The position numbers were made by a program, and so were the translations under genes. The notes beneath the pieces were generated by a model. That model had not been told where the DNA came from. It saw nothing but the letters and a program-made list of their open reading frames with translations, and made no database searches. From Clavulina sp. PMI_390 (lineage: Eukaryota; Basidiomycota; Agaricomycetes; Cantharellales; Hydnaceae), in NCBI GenBank assembly GCA_015039315.1, contig WIDE01000014.1, positions 47,932 to 111,931 on the forward strand: a stretch of 64,000 bases of DNA. Direction: 5' to 3'. How positions within the stretch are numbered: position 1 is the stretch's first letter; each line of letters opens with the position of its first letter. Of the stretch, positions 46,750 through 58,259 are shown piece by piece.

Positions 46750-48382
46750 TCACCGACGCGTATACGGCCCCCATTGTTGCCCACCAGGCTGGGGCTGTCC
46801 CGGCTGCGTTGGTTGAGCGGGATAGTAATGCGTCTGGGGCGGCGCGCCAGGGTGCCCTTGCGGGGGAGGCTGCGGGAAATGATGTTCTGGTGGGCCATAC
46901 CCTGTAGGATACGGTTGCGGTTGCGGAGGTTGCTGCTGTTGCGGTTGAGGCTGTTGTGGTGGTTGTTGCTGCGGGGGTGGAGCATGAGGGTTTCCGTAGG
47001 GAGGAGCACCGTACATGTCGTGATGCTGAGGCGGTGGTGCCATCTCTGGCTGCCCGTGCTGGGCATGCTGGGCATACGGATGCTGCTCGCCCGGATGCCC
47101 AGGATGGGGTTGCTGATGCGCACCAGGATGCGGCGGCTGTGGTTGAGGCTGTGGTGGCTGTTGTTGCTGCTGCTGCTGCTGGGCATGAGGATGCTGAGGC
47201 ATTACTGATGGCGAACCTTGTGGCGGCTGATGAGGGCTGCTCATAGCCTGTTGTTGTTGTGGCTGCTGAGAACTCTGAGAGTTCTGATCCGCCACTGAAT
47301 TTGCGCTCACGTTCGCTGTTAGTGACGAACGCGTACCTCCGCGGCGAGGGCGTTTGGCTTCGGGAGGCGGATCAGGAAGTGAGGAGGGAGCAGGAGCAGC
47401 TGCAACATTCCGAGTGGGTGACGCGTTGGGATTCGAGCCATCCTCCTCTTCTACCAACGCGGCAGCAGCAGCAGCACTCGAGTTGGCGCGTGTGGTGCGA
47501 GGACCCGTAGAGACGGAAGGACTAGGGAGAGGAGGACTCGACGTGGGAGCCACGGAGGGACCCGCGCCAGGAACGACCGAGGGGGGAGGCTGGGCGTTGC
47601 CCGTGTTCGAGTTGAGGCATGCCTGGATGAGGTTCTTGCCTTCAGGCTGGGTGACGAGAGGCTGGAGCTTGGCAGTGGTAAACGTATACACCAGGCCTGT
47701 CTCGGAGACAACTAGCAGGAGCACCTGAGTGCCCGTGAGTGTTGACAGCTCGTACGCCTAGTCGAGAGGACGTATGCATTCATTTTATTTTCCAACCCGC
47801 ACGCACAGAGAGATAAGAACGCCATGTACGCCAGCAATCGAATCGCGTTGAAACGCGTCCAGTAACGAGTAATGGGGACGTGTGTGTGTCGTGACCCGCC
47901 GCAACAACATAAAAAAGAACAAAACAATAAACACGGTAGTCAGTCACCTGGACACACTTCTTCGCCTCTGGAGCTCCGGCTAAGACACCGAGGAGCAAAA
48001 GAGAAGAAATAGCGGGAATAATGAAAGAAAAAAATAAGGATAAGAAAGGGGCGCGTACCTTCTTCATAATGCCAGCTTTGCGCTTGGAAAAGGTGATGTG
48101 ACGACGCGACTTGTCAGCGATGAACTCGATCTTGATCTTGCGTCGGCCCGCCTTTTTGTCGCCCTTCTTGCTCGGACCAGCATCTTCGTCGTCATCATCA
48201 TCATCGCCGTCCTCTGCGCCATCTTCCTGTTGGAAGCCGTCGGCAGGAGTTGCTTGGGCGGCGGCGGCGGCGGCAGCGAGTGCTGCGGGATCTTCGAGGC
48301 CCTGGGGCTCCATGTCGACGGGACGCGGGCGCTTATTACGCATGCTTGGTGAGGTTGAGGGCTGCTGGACGATGCTAGCCAT
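46750..48382 (-). CDS. MCM1: Mcm1/SRF-type MADS-box transcription factor
   Basis: Two exons (48382-48059 and 47757-46750) give about 443 residues. After an Ala-rich and acidic N-terminus (a DDDDDDED run), the SRF-type MADS box starts near residue 79: GRRKIKIEFIADKSRRHITF, SKRKAGIMKK, then AYELSTLTGTQVLLLVVSET, GLVYTFTTAKLQPLVTQPEG. This is nearly the same as budding yeast Mcm1, a nuclear DNA-binding protein that acts with partner factors in mating and cell-cycle control. The C-terminal 270 residues are rich in Pro, Gln and His with a polyglutamine run near 47160-47185 and end PYTRR. The only intron (301 nt) splits the MADS box and is long for this locus. The 1.6 kb upstream of the gene is empty of other genes. 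Confidence 0.95.
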
Positions 48383-49973
48383 CGATCACCGGAACTTTCG
48401 AGGAAGCGGGGAGGGGATAAGATGCTCGAACGAGGACGTGTTCGTGTGTTGTGTGTGTGGCGTTCAAACTTGTCACTTTTAGTCCGTGTGGGCGCGCAAC
48501 GACAACGGCAGGGGCTGCAGAGACACACAGGCGTCAGTAGCTGTCGACGAATGCGGTCAGATGGGGCCCAGTTGCCTTATTTGATGACAAGGTGTCGGTG
48601 TCGACGAACGCAAAACGTGGGGGGTGAGGGTAGTTTCCCGAAAGGGGACCGGGGGAGTCTTTGCGCTGTGGACGAAACTGGCAAAAACGCTCTCTTGTGG
48701 TTTGTTTTGAGGAAATCCGCCTAGCCCCAAATTCAATCGCTGGCAATTGAAATCCTTCCATTCTGTGGGAAAGAAAACAGCTATTGCGTTATCCCATTCA
48801 GTCGCAACTCAATGCACAATCTATTCGGTATGACCATTCATATGGCGATTGCTATTGGCAAAGCTGCCCGACTGCCCCCGTGCGCTCTCCCGCGACTCCC
48901 CCCCCCACTCTTCCACACACGCTCACATCATCAACCCACACACCTTGGCCCCCCGGCCATCGCGTTTCGGAATTTACGGTAAAGCTTGTGTTCGCTCAAA
49001 GCGGAAGACAGCCGTGCAAAACGTTTCCTAAAGCGGACCCATCAATTGATATAGACGCTGGAACGGAGGACTGCTGCTGTTCTAATTTGCCGTTCCGTTC
49101 CCCCCTCTCTCTGTGAAGAGAGGGGGAGGGAAGACCGCCGGCCACCCGGTTCCCGAGTCAGCTTGATAATTTTGTGGTCGCGTGTTGACAGCCCACCATC
49201 GGCCCACTCAACGTCCGCATCGAAAAACACGTTCGCGGCAAAGTCTCGGAAGCCCAAAGGTTTTTTCGTTGAATGAATGCGAGTGCGGGACGTTGGACCC
49301 TTTCCCCTGCCCCTGCCTTGCCAAGGTATATTCTACACCCTGACCGTCACTGTATAGTATATACATATACATATCATGATAAAACGATGCATGACGCGCG
49401 CGGATTCATGTATGTATATATATATCAACTGCAATATTGGTCTATATGCATGGGCGATCGACCGGCCTTTCGCTCCCCTCAAGGCACCCAACCGCCCAAA
49501 ACCCCAAAGCCGCATTCAGTCTTGCCAATTTGGCGCGCAGAACCAGCACTTTGACCAATCCGGTTATCACCTCGCTTGGGCAGCTCATCTCTATCAACCA
49601 CATCTTCTCTATCAAAAAGCACATGCCTTCTTCTCTCAAGAAGCCTAACCACGCTACACACTCTGATTTGCTGCATGGGGGGTGTGTGTACCTGGAAGCT
49701 CATCGTCATAGTATCCTACTTAGACTAACAACCACGCACTGCCTTTGCGTTGCTGCCCAGTGGGAGCAAGAAGCACAAAGAGATGTGGAACACTCACAAT
49801 ACCAAAAATGTTCACCGAGGATCGTGGCAACAAGTGATCAGATCCACTAATGCTACCAATTACATACAGTAACACACTGGGATCAATAGTATCTTCGTCT
49901 CTATGAGCATTATTATGAAATCGGTCGGAATCTGCATGCCGGCAAGTCCTCCGATCTCATCGGAGCAAATCTG
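48383..49973. other. MCM1 upstream region and GCN2 3' flank
   Basis: About 1.6 kb lie between the MCM1 start and the GCN2 stop, both on the minus strand. It probably includes a long MCM1 promoter and leader. Seen here: a strong inverted repeat at 49101-49126 and an AT-alternating tract near 49354-49425. No coding sequence is supported. Confidence 0.45.
49101..49126. repeat. perfect 10-bp inverted repeat, possible hairpin
   Basis: CCCCCTCTCT at 49101-49110 pairs with AGAGAGGGGG at 49117-49126 across the six-base spacer CTGTGA. It lies about 720 bp upstream of the MCM1 start codon. It could form a cruciform or RNA hairpin; role unknown. Confidence 0.8.
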
Positions 49974-52900
49974 CTACGTAGTCGCAAGCTTGAGCAAGAA
50001 CGGCCTCTCCTCCTTCACGGCGAACAAAACAATCCACCGACACACATTGCCTCCGTCATTCTGCATCCGCTTGCGAATAATGGCTTCGCGCAATGACGTC
50101 CCAACACTTCCCTGCAGTGACGAGGCGGGCGCATCATCTCTATCTCTGTCCCGCTCGCGATCACCACCACGATGATGATGTCCATGTTCTCCTCCTCCAC
50201 TACCAGAACCAGAGGCACCAAAAGACGATGAGCCTGAGGAGGAGGAGGAGAGTAGGGCACGCCAGGCAGCATCTCCAGCAGGCGTATGCGACATCCACGT
50301 ATCTGGTGCAGAACACAAGAGTGCACAAGCCGCGCTTGAAATATCCGCAACTAGAATAGGAACACTCCCTAGCCCAATATCGTGCCGAAGCTGGGCATCG
50401 AGTGCCAGGGCTGGATATATATTAGTGTTATTTTAAAGTGAGAGAAAGAATGGTTATGTGGGTGCGTGACCAGCCAAACCATAGCGAGGAGAGCGTTCCG
50501 TCCAGCGCACACAAGAGCCATCGGGTGTTGCATCGTTACATGCATGAGAAGAGAGCGGAAGGGGCACAGGGGATGACCAGCGCAGGGGCGAAGAGTCCAA
50601 TGGAAGCACGCCATTGACATCCCGCGTCGACGCGCACAAGGTTTGACACAGTGCCCGCATTAGAGCCACCGAACAAGCCGAGAACGGCGGTTGAATCGAA
50701 AGACAGAGCGAGAAGCAGCAAAAATGAAATGCCACGAGATGAAATGAAATATTAGCCCAGGCCGTCGAGCGGGACGCGCCATGAAGATGCCCGATGCACA
50801 ATGTCGTAGTACCCCGGCGTCAGTGGTATGAGGGACGATTGACAACAAAAGCAGTGGCCCGCGGAGGAGCATCGGCAATTTCCCCCAGTGGGAAGTAATT
50901 GGGATGGCAGGGAGGTGGAGTATGCAAGTAGTGAGAGGGTGCACAGGCGGAAAAATCATTAGTCAACCGAGGACCCAGACGTGTTCATCGAGCATTGGCG
51001 CGCAGGAGGGGGAGCACCGCAACACCCGAACGCGAAATGTAATAAGATGAGTATTCACGGCCAGTTGAATGGAGGGGAGGGGAAATAATGGATATTCGGG
51101 GGGAGAAGGTAGAAGAAAAGAAGGGGCAGAGGGCGTCGAGAATATGGGCGTGGAGCCGAAATTCAGCGCACCGAGTGTCAAATGAGGGCAGGCACAATAT
51201 GATAACGATAGTCATAGTTGTTCCAGCGACCCAGCGATGCGACCGTACCCGATGGAATGAAGCCCCAGTGGCGCACGCGCGGTTAGATAAGTAAACGGCA
51301 GATTTGCAGAGACGGAGCCACACGCGAAGCGGGGGCAGGAGTGCCATTATGGGGTGGTTCAGGCGATGTGGACGGCCAGAACCCCAGAGATCGATAGACG
51401 AGTGATCCAGACCATATAGGACAGGAGGATGCGCACAGTGGTCAAATGCACGCAGAAATGAAGTGAAGGCCGTCGATTCATTGACCCGTTAGCGCGGCCA
51501 ATGCAGTCAGGCGATATAGAATGTAGTGGATCCGAGTTTGCCGGGGCGAGGGTGGGAATCAGGAAGATGCCCAGGGCATTGGAACGATGTCAGAGCCATC
51601 CACATTATTGTTGGGAGAGATGGTAGGATGTGAGATCAGGCACATAGTTGAGTGTCGCCGATAAATGATCAGCGTCAAGAAAATTAATAAAACGAGAGGG
51701 ATGAACGAATGGTAGTAACATCATCAGCAGTTGTCTTTGTTGACAAGATTGGGAGAATAATCGAGCCAACGTTACGCACCTTTATCATAGTAGGCATTTT
51801 TCGCCCTCATCTTTCGCTTCTGCGCATCGCGATCGCCTGGAAGAATGACCTGAATGTTGCTCCCGAGTACGGTGGCTTCACGGTTCCCCCCTACCCCACC
51901 AAGCGGGCCACCAGAGCCTGACACCACTGATCCAAAGTCTTTAGCTACGATATCCAGAGACGGGCTCGGTAGACCGTAGCTATGGGTAACTGGAAGCCCG
52001 AGCGCAGATGATCCTCCATTTGCGGTGGCAATGATACCTCCATGGCCAGCGTGTTTCGCCGATGCCTTGGCACCAGAATCTTCAGCGGCAACGGTGAAAT
52101 CGATCCGCTTCTGCTCTGCAATTTCTCGGACGAGATAGGGAACAAGATTCTGAAGTTGCTCTATTCCCCGTCCAGTACCAATCGGGGGGGATGGTGTCAA
52201 CAAAACTCTTCTCAATGTGTTTGACAGGACACACCTTCGGTTTCTGTTCCCCGCAGGACGCTCTTTGCCTTGAAAGTACCATGCCGTGTCTCCCAGACAA
52301 CGAACCTAGTGAAAATCCGACGTTCAATTGAGTGGCTCTACTCAGAGGATCCGCGCTCGGAAATGGGTCGTCCCCTCGTAACCAGCTCCTCGAGCCCTAT
52401 GCCGACGAGAAGCCGAGAAAATGGAGAATCAAACGAAAAAATACTCACAATATGCCTTCACGGAGACAGCTCTCCAGATGAGCTTCGATGGCCTTGTCCT
52501 CACCGTCATCATACATGAAATCAGCGCTGATTCCGGCGCGCCACAATGTCGACACCAAACGCATTCGCCCCTCAAACGGGGAGTCTAAGGCGTTTGACAA
52601 TGATGATACTGCGGTGGAATCTCCCGACTCAGGAGCGTCTCGCTGTGTCCCTGCTTTGAATATCGTGCTGACAACGTATACGTCACACCGTCTTGGTGCG
52701 AGAGTCCCATATGACCTCTTCTCCGCGGAGTACGAGGCGGCATGCGAATTTGGACCAGCCAAAGAAGTTATCTTAGCTTTCGTATACCTGTTGGCTAGTT
52801 GGGCGAGCTGCTCCAGCACAACTTGTAGCCCAATCGCCTTGATCGGCCTATGCTCCTCTGCTGACGGAACACGAAATCTGTCGATAAGCCTGTCGTACCT

Positions 52901-55900
52901 GGAAAATCGGGGTGGAAGATCGAGGAAAATCGATTCAATGTCCCATGACAAGGAGAATAGAAGCGCATATGAGAAGAGCGGTCATGCGTGTCAGAGGCAC
53001 CGCTTGAGAGGCTTAGATCAGGGTATCAGTCAGACAATTGGTATCGCTACGAGAGCTGTCCAAATGCGAGCAGAACCATGATCACCGGCCCAACCAAAAG
53101 TGGTTCCATGTGCTCAGGAGGCATTGCAAGAGAAGCACTCACCGTCCACCACGAGCAAGCACGCGTCTTCTGGCTCTCAGTTCAAAAACAATGCCACCCG
53201 AGAACGATTGATGGAAGCAGAGCAAAAAAGGACGAAGGATAATTGGTTGGCGCACGCCGAACACAACTGTGGCGTGACTGATAACCTGTTTCAGAAGCTG
53301 AAGTGCGATGATGAATTTCTGGTCATTTCCAAGCCCGCCGGGACGCTGAGCAAGTCGTTGAGAGAGCTCGTCCACAGACCCTGAGCCCCAAGAAGAGGTT
53401 AGGAGCTCGTACGAAATGCAAGTTTATCACTTATTAGTTTTGGTGTCAGTGAAACGTACGGCTTTCTAGAAGAATTTCGGCATCCTCGATGACGGCAGCT
53501 TTTACTCCAAGATCCAACATTTGCATCTTCTTCATTGACCATGTTTTGGGGTTCTCGATTATCTGGAAGAAATCACGCCGCCGCTCGGGAGGGACTCGAT
53601 CGAAAATGCCGCTTGTCACTTCCCACCATGGCCGTCAATATCTGACGCTCCGAACCGATGTAAAAAGCACTCACAGTCGCTATGAGAAATAAGGATTTCG
53701 GAAGGCTCGTTGGAGATGCCCGGCAAGGATCGCAAGAGCTCATCCATGACCAGAATACACTCTGTTTCAGAGGCGACGGAGTTGACATCAGTAGAGATTA
53801 TATCAAATCCTGCCTGATGAAGAGCCTCTGGTTGCCCAGATATGCTTTGATATACATTGCCTATTCGGAGTAAGTGAGATAGGACACGAATAAATTTAGA
53901 TCACATCCTACCGGTGTAGAACCGCTTGATCCGCTCCATTTTGCCCAAGGCGGCCGAACGAGCAAGCGGCACCATAACGTTGCTCGGAAGAGCGACCAAG
54001 TCACCTTGACGATCGAGGAATGCCGGAGCAGCATTTTTATTCTCTGCTTGAAGCTCCCTGAGGGGAGTGAGGAGCGGAGGTTGATCTTCAACTGCCCCGT
54101 GCAGGTGGAATACTCCGACGATGGCTTCTCTGACCACTGGAATTGAAGGAGCATATTCCCGCAGACCGCCCGCAGCGTCATATGAGAATACTTTGACGGG
54201 ATCAACCGGTTGGGTGAACAGCTTGTCCAGAAGAACGTTATAGCGACCAGACTCAGGATTGGCTATTCACATGTTGAGTAAAATCGCAAAACATCGTGAA
54301 TCAAATAACGTACCTAACATTTGCAAAGCTTCATTGATGACGTCCTCATCCATTCGCTTGGGGAGTAATTCATTCTGAGACAGTGCCGCTGCGGTAGGGC
54401 GACGTCCGGGGTTGTGCTGTAACATCAAACGGAGAACTTTTCGTTGATTCACGCGACCAGAAGGCCACTCATGAGGAAAAGTAATCTGAGGTGTCCGCAA
54501 AGCACTAAGAACTTGGACGCGTTCTGAGTTGGTGCCAAAATTTGGCATATTCATCTCGAAGAAAACAATCTAAAGGAATAGTCAGAAGCGTCGTTAGTAT
54601 GTGAGAAGAATGATCCTTACTCCAAGGCTGTAGATGTCAGCATTTGAATGAGTCTGACCAGGCTTTTGCTTCAGGACTTCTGGTGCAATATACAGACCCG
54701 TCCCCACACCTAAAATATCATGATGTTAATTATCCTGGTAGAAGAGTCACATCGAAGCAAGCTTACCGGAAGTAAACTCTTCGTCTCTTGAAATCGAGGA
54801 ATGAGATATAGAGTGGTTATCCTCTGTGCCATCATTTCCATCTGTGATAGCATGTCTGGTTGATGCCAAGCCAAAGTCGCCCACCTTCACATTTCCCAAC
54901 AAGTCTATTTAGGTGTTAATGTTGGATAAATTGACAATGGTTGGGAAACCCTACCTATAAAAATGTTGCCAGGTTTGATGTCTCTGTGGATCTGAGCAAT
55001 TGGATCTGATTAGTATGAAATAGAAACAAAACGCCAAATGCACGCACAATGCCAAAAGATTCGATATGCTTCAGTGCGTCGAGGATCTGTCTAAATAGTA
55101 TCCAGGCTCTTTCCTCACTGATCCCCTGTTCAATAGCCTAACCATTCATTCAGTATAGATAGTAGCCAACAAGCAACCATGACGTTTACCTGTATCAATG
55201 TTTTGTTTTCCACATATTCCTAAGAAGGGCATGATTAGAGTAGTGCCGAACATGTGTCATAGACGGTATACCATCTGGATGTAGAGTATCTCCTCGAACA
55301 GAGGCAGAGGCCGACGTTGTTTCGTAAAATTCCCGAGGGCATCTCGGAAATCTTCCGCAGAGCTGTCGGCGTGAAGGGCAGGGAAAGTTCCTCGATTAGC
55401 GTAAGCCGAAAATTCCCCACGGACGTTATTGATGGGGTCTAGGTCATCGTCTGTGCTGCCCTCCTCATCAGACTCATAATCATCGTCATCAAAAGAATAC
55501 GATCGAGAGTTCGACGCTTCTTCCGATCCTTCAAGATCTAGAGGAGTCGTGGAGGTCTCAATCCACGTCTACAAACCAGAATGTGTCAAGAAAGACGGTT
55601 CAGATACACATGTAGCGCCCACCGAAGGAAGAACGTACGGTGAAATAACGGACAATGTGGACGTGCGATAGGCGAGAAAGAGCCGTGACTTCACGCTTCA
55701 TCTTACTCTCACTGCCTCTCAGACGGACTTTCTTGATCTATTAGAGATACGTCAGTGATAATAGCTAGGAATATCAACAAAGGAGTACTCGCAGCATATA
55801 TTCGGTGATCATGCTTAAGTTTTGCTTTCACCACACTTCCGAATCCACCTTTGCCCTATTGAAAGGAAAGGTTAGCATACAGAATACTCTCCTTGCTTGG

Positions 55901-58076
55901 AACACACACAATGAGCTCTAACTCTGTCCAATCCTGCTGGTATCGACTCGGAGGGGGGGCCAATGCAGGTAACGGCTGAGGCTTCGCGGCGTGTCCTTCA
56001 CCGTCTGTGGATTCCTCATCGTCGTCATCGCTGTCTTCCGTTTCATCCGATTCTGACGAGCCTGGTGAGATAGGCCCTTTACGCAGGTGTCAGTGAAAGT
56101 TTCAAGGAATTTGATATCATCACTCACTAGAAACGCCCTGAGTTAATGTATTGGCACGAGGACGTATCCCCCATTGACTGATGGAACGTAAGAGTTCTTC
56201 ACAAGTTGGGCCACCTTTGCTTTCTGACTGGAGCATAGAGTGAAGCAAACGCCGGAAGTCGTGGGAGAGGGCAGCTATTTCGGTGATGGTAAGAGGGCCA
56301 TGTGGAGAAGGTCGATCAAAGGCTTACCATCATCAACTGCTGCAGAGGGGCTGGAATACCTAGACACCACAGAGAGACCTTCTGCCATCTGAAGCACGAC
56401 AACAGCGAGAGACCAGACGTCTCGCCGCCGACTATACTCATATCGTGAGCGCAAGACTTCGGGAGGGAGCCACGAGTCTGGAAGAGTGTCTGGAGAGACG
56501 TGTTTCGTCGACCCGAAGCGGTTTGCGGTATGCACATCCTGAATGCGATTGAGATACCATTGTCTGCCGAGCTTGATTGTGAACCTGGATTCCCCGGATT
56601 CACGGGCGAGGAATACTGAACGTGGACCCACGCCTGTTGGAATATTTAATTAGTTGAGTGGCGCGACTTTGGGGGCGAGTGCATACTGCGGTGGTGTACT
56701 CCTGCCGCATGAAGGCACTGGAGGGCCTGTAATATTTGAGTCATCAAGTCCTTAATTGCCGAAGGTCAGTGATCAGGTTACGAATGAGGATGGAGGGCAA
56801 ATTTACTTTGACTTTGGTAAGTGGAAGCGCATCGCAGTTTGTCAAGAGGTCATGTAGCGAAAGGGTAGGTGTCTGCTCGCCAAGTAGCGAAAGTATGGGG
56901 TAGGGTCGCTCCAGGTTGGAGTAAAGTCGTGAGCTATAAAGTGTGATTAAGTGGGGATGCTCAATGCCAATACAACGTTTGAGTTCGCCATGCATCAGGT
57001 TCAGTTTCCCCCAGCCTTGTTTCGTGAAGGCTGACGTCAGCGATAGTATCATTCCCTCAAATTGTAGAGTATACCTTGGCCGTTAGCATAGTAATTAGTA
57101 TTAAATTCGAAGTGATGAACCTCAAGAGCCGAAGCAAGCTCAGGCATCGTCCCCTCGGTATCAGGCTCGGCAAAATAGGTCGTGCACAGTCCCTCTTTGA
57201 GACTATTCAGCTGGCCATTCAGGTCGGCTATAACGCATAACGCACCTTGTCGAGGAAAGGATAACTTGAAACGGCGACGTTCAAGACCGTGCTCAAATTC
57301 GTCGCGAGAGGGATCGAAATCTCCTAGCTTGATCGCAGAAGGGGGGTTCCGTTCAGTATCTTGCTTTATAGTAGCCTCCTTCCTTTGTTGAATGCTTTGT
57401 TGGATTCGTACTGCCAGCTCGGAATCTCTCTGAGTTACTTGACTCTGGAGCTGCTCGGCTTGCGTTTGCAAATCCTACACAAATATGTTGACGGAAGTCC
57501 GACTATCCAGGAGTCAGAGGATTTTACCTTCTCCTTCTCCGTAGCACGCGCCGTCCGTTCGGCAGCCAGGGAAGGCAAGGGGGACTGGGTTTCTTTGGAG
57601 AGTAGGTTGTTGTTGGCAATCCAAGACTCCACTTCATTTGCAATAATGAGAACCATGACTTCTCCACGAGCTTTTAGGGCTTCCGCCTTGATATGAGTAG
57701 CGAGATTCTGTAAATGAGTAGAGGAGAGGCCCTTCGCATCTGAGAGACGGAATTTGGCTGGAGCGTGTGGGTAAGTGTTAGGGTAGGTGACATGAAGCTG
57801 TGGCGTCGGGCTATTAGCATCAAGCAAGCCTAAGATGATTGATGGTATAACCTTAACGCTAACGGGATCCTCGGATGTTGAGTCATGGTGCGCTAGGGTG
57901 ATCGAGAAAGCAGGGAGGGCATTTTTGACCTAGTGAACAATATGATCGGCAGGGAGGCCTCGTGATGTGGCGTCGATCCGAACCTGCCAGGCAGTTGCTT
58001 CGGCGGCTGCATATGAATCGCCGTAGATGCTTTGGATAACAAGAACTTCATCGTCTACTTGCTGACGGGTGTCCAT
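49974..58076 (-). CDS. GCN2: eIF2-alpha kinase Gcn2
   Basis: A large multi-exon gene reads from ATG at 58076 (MDTRQQVDDEVLVIQSIYGD) to the stop at 49974. Order: RWD domain (Gcn1 binding) to about 57650; a charged coiled coil to about 57350; a degenerate pseudokinase region (about 57060-56270) with LPPEVLRSRYEYSRRRDVWS; the true kinase (about 55860-54300) with GKGGFGSVVKAK, an acidic insert between the lobes, HRDIKPGNIFI near 54980, GDFGLAS near 54875 and APEVLKQ; a histidyl-tRNA synthetase-like region (about 54230-52440) with SAALGKMERIKRFY; and a C-terminal ribosome and tRNA binding part. The last exon (50410-49974) reads DAQLRHDIGLGSVPILVADI and ends LFAVKEERPFLLKLATT. All catalytic kinase residues are present. 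Gcn2 senses uncharged tRNA and phosphorylates eIF2-alpha. The final intron is exceptionally long (50411-51779). Confidence 0.94.
50411..51779 (-). other. exceptionally long GCN2 intron (1,369 nt)
   Basis: The exon ending ...NAYYDK plus G at 51780 has a GTGCGT donor and joins in phase to an exon starting at 50410 after a CAG, giving YYDKALALDAQLRHDIG, which reads as continuous Gcn2 protein. Everything between would be intron. It contains several minus-strand open frames of 70-120 codons without recognisable domains, and no terminal inverted repeats were seen at its ends. Confidence 0.65.
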
Positions 58077-58259
58077 ATCTCGTTTTGGGAGAACAAGGTA
58101 AAGACGCAAGGATGAAAAACCCTAGCGATCTTAGGACATCATGGCTAAGAAGCGGTGGGAAAAAGCTTAGTTTATAATACTTGCCCCCAGGTCTTCGACT
58201 CGGAGGCGGGTGGTGTGTTTGCCTGCCCAATATAGACAAACAGTTAAACACGGCCTCGG
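58077..58259. promoter_or_regulatory. 183-bp divergent promoter of GCN2 and the Pex8-like gene
   Basis: Only 183 bp separate the two start codons, so the promoters must share this interval. No clear TATA box; a C/G-rich part lies near 58190-58215. Confidence 0.5.

Noticed and set aside
46687..47208. Leu/Arg-rich plus-strand frame looking like a membrane protein
   Set aside because: It is the antisense of the Gln/Pro-rich C-terminus of MCM1; CAG and CCG codons read as Leu and Arg on the other strand.
50985..51347. 120-codon minus-strand frame inside the long GCN2 intron
   Set aside because: No recognisable domain and it does not splice in phase with the flanking Gcn2 exons; kept only as part of the long-intron observation.
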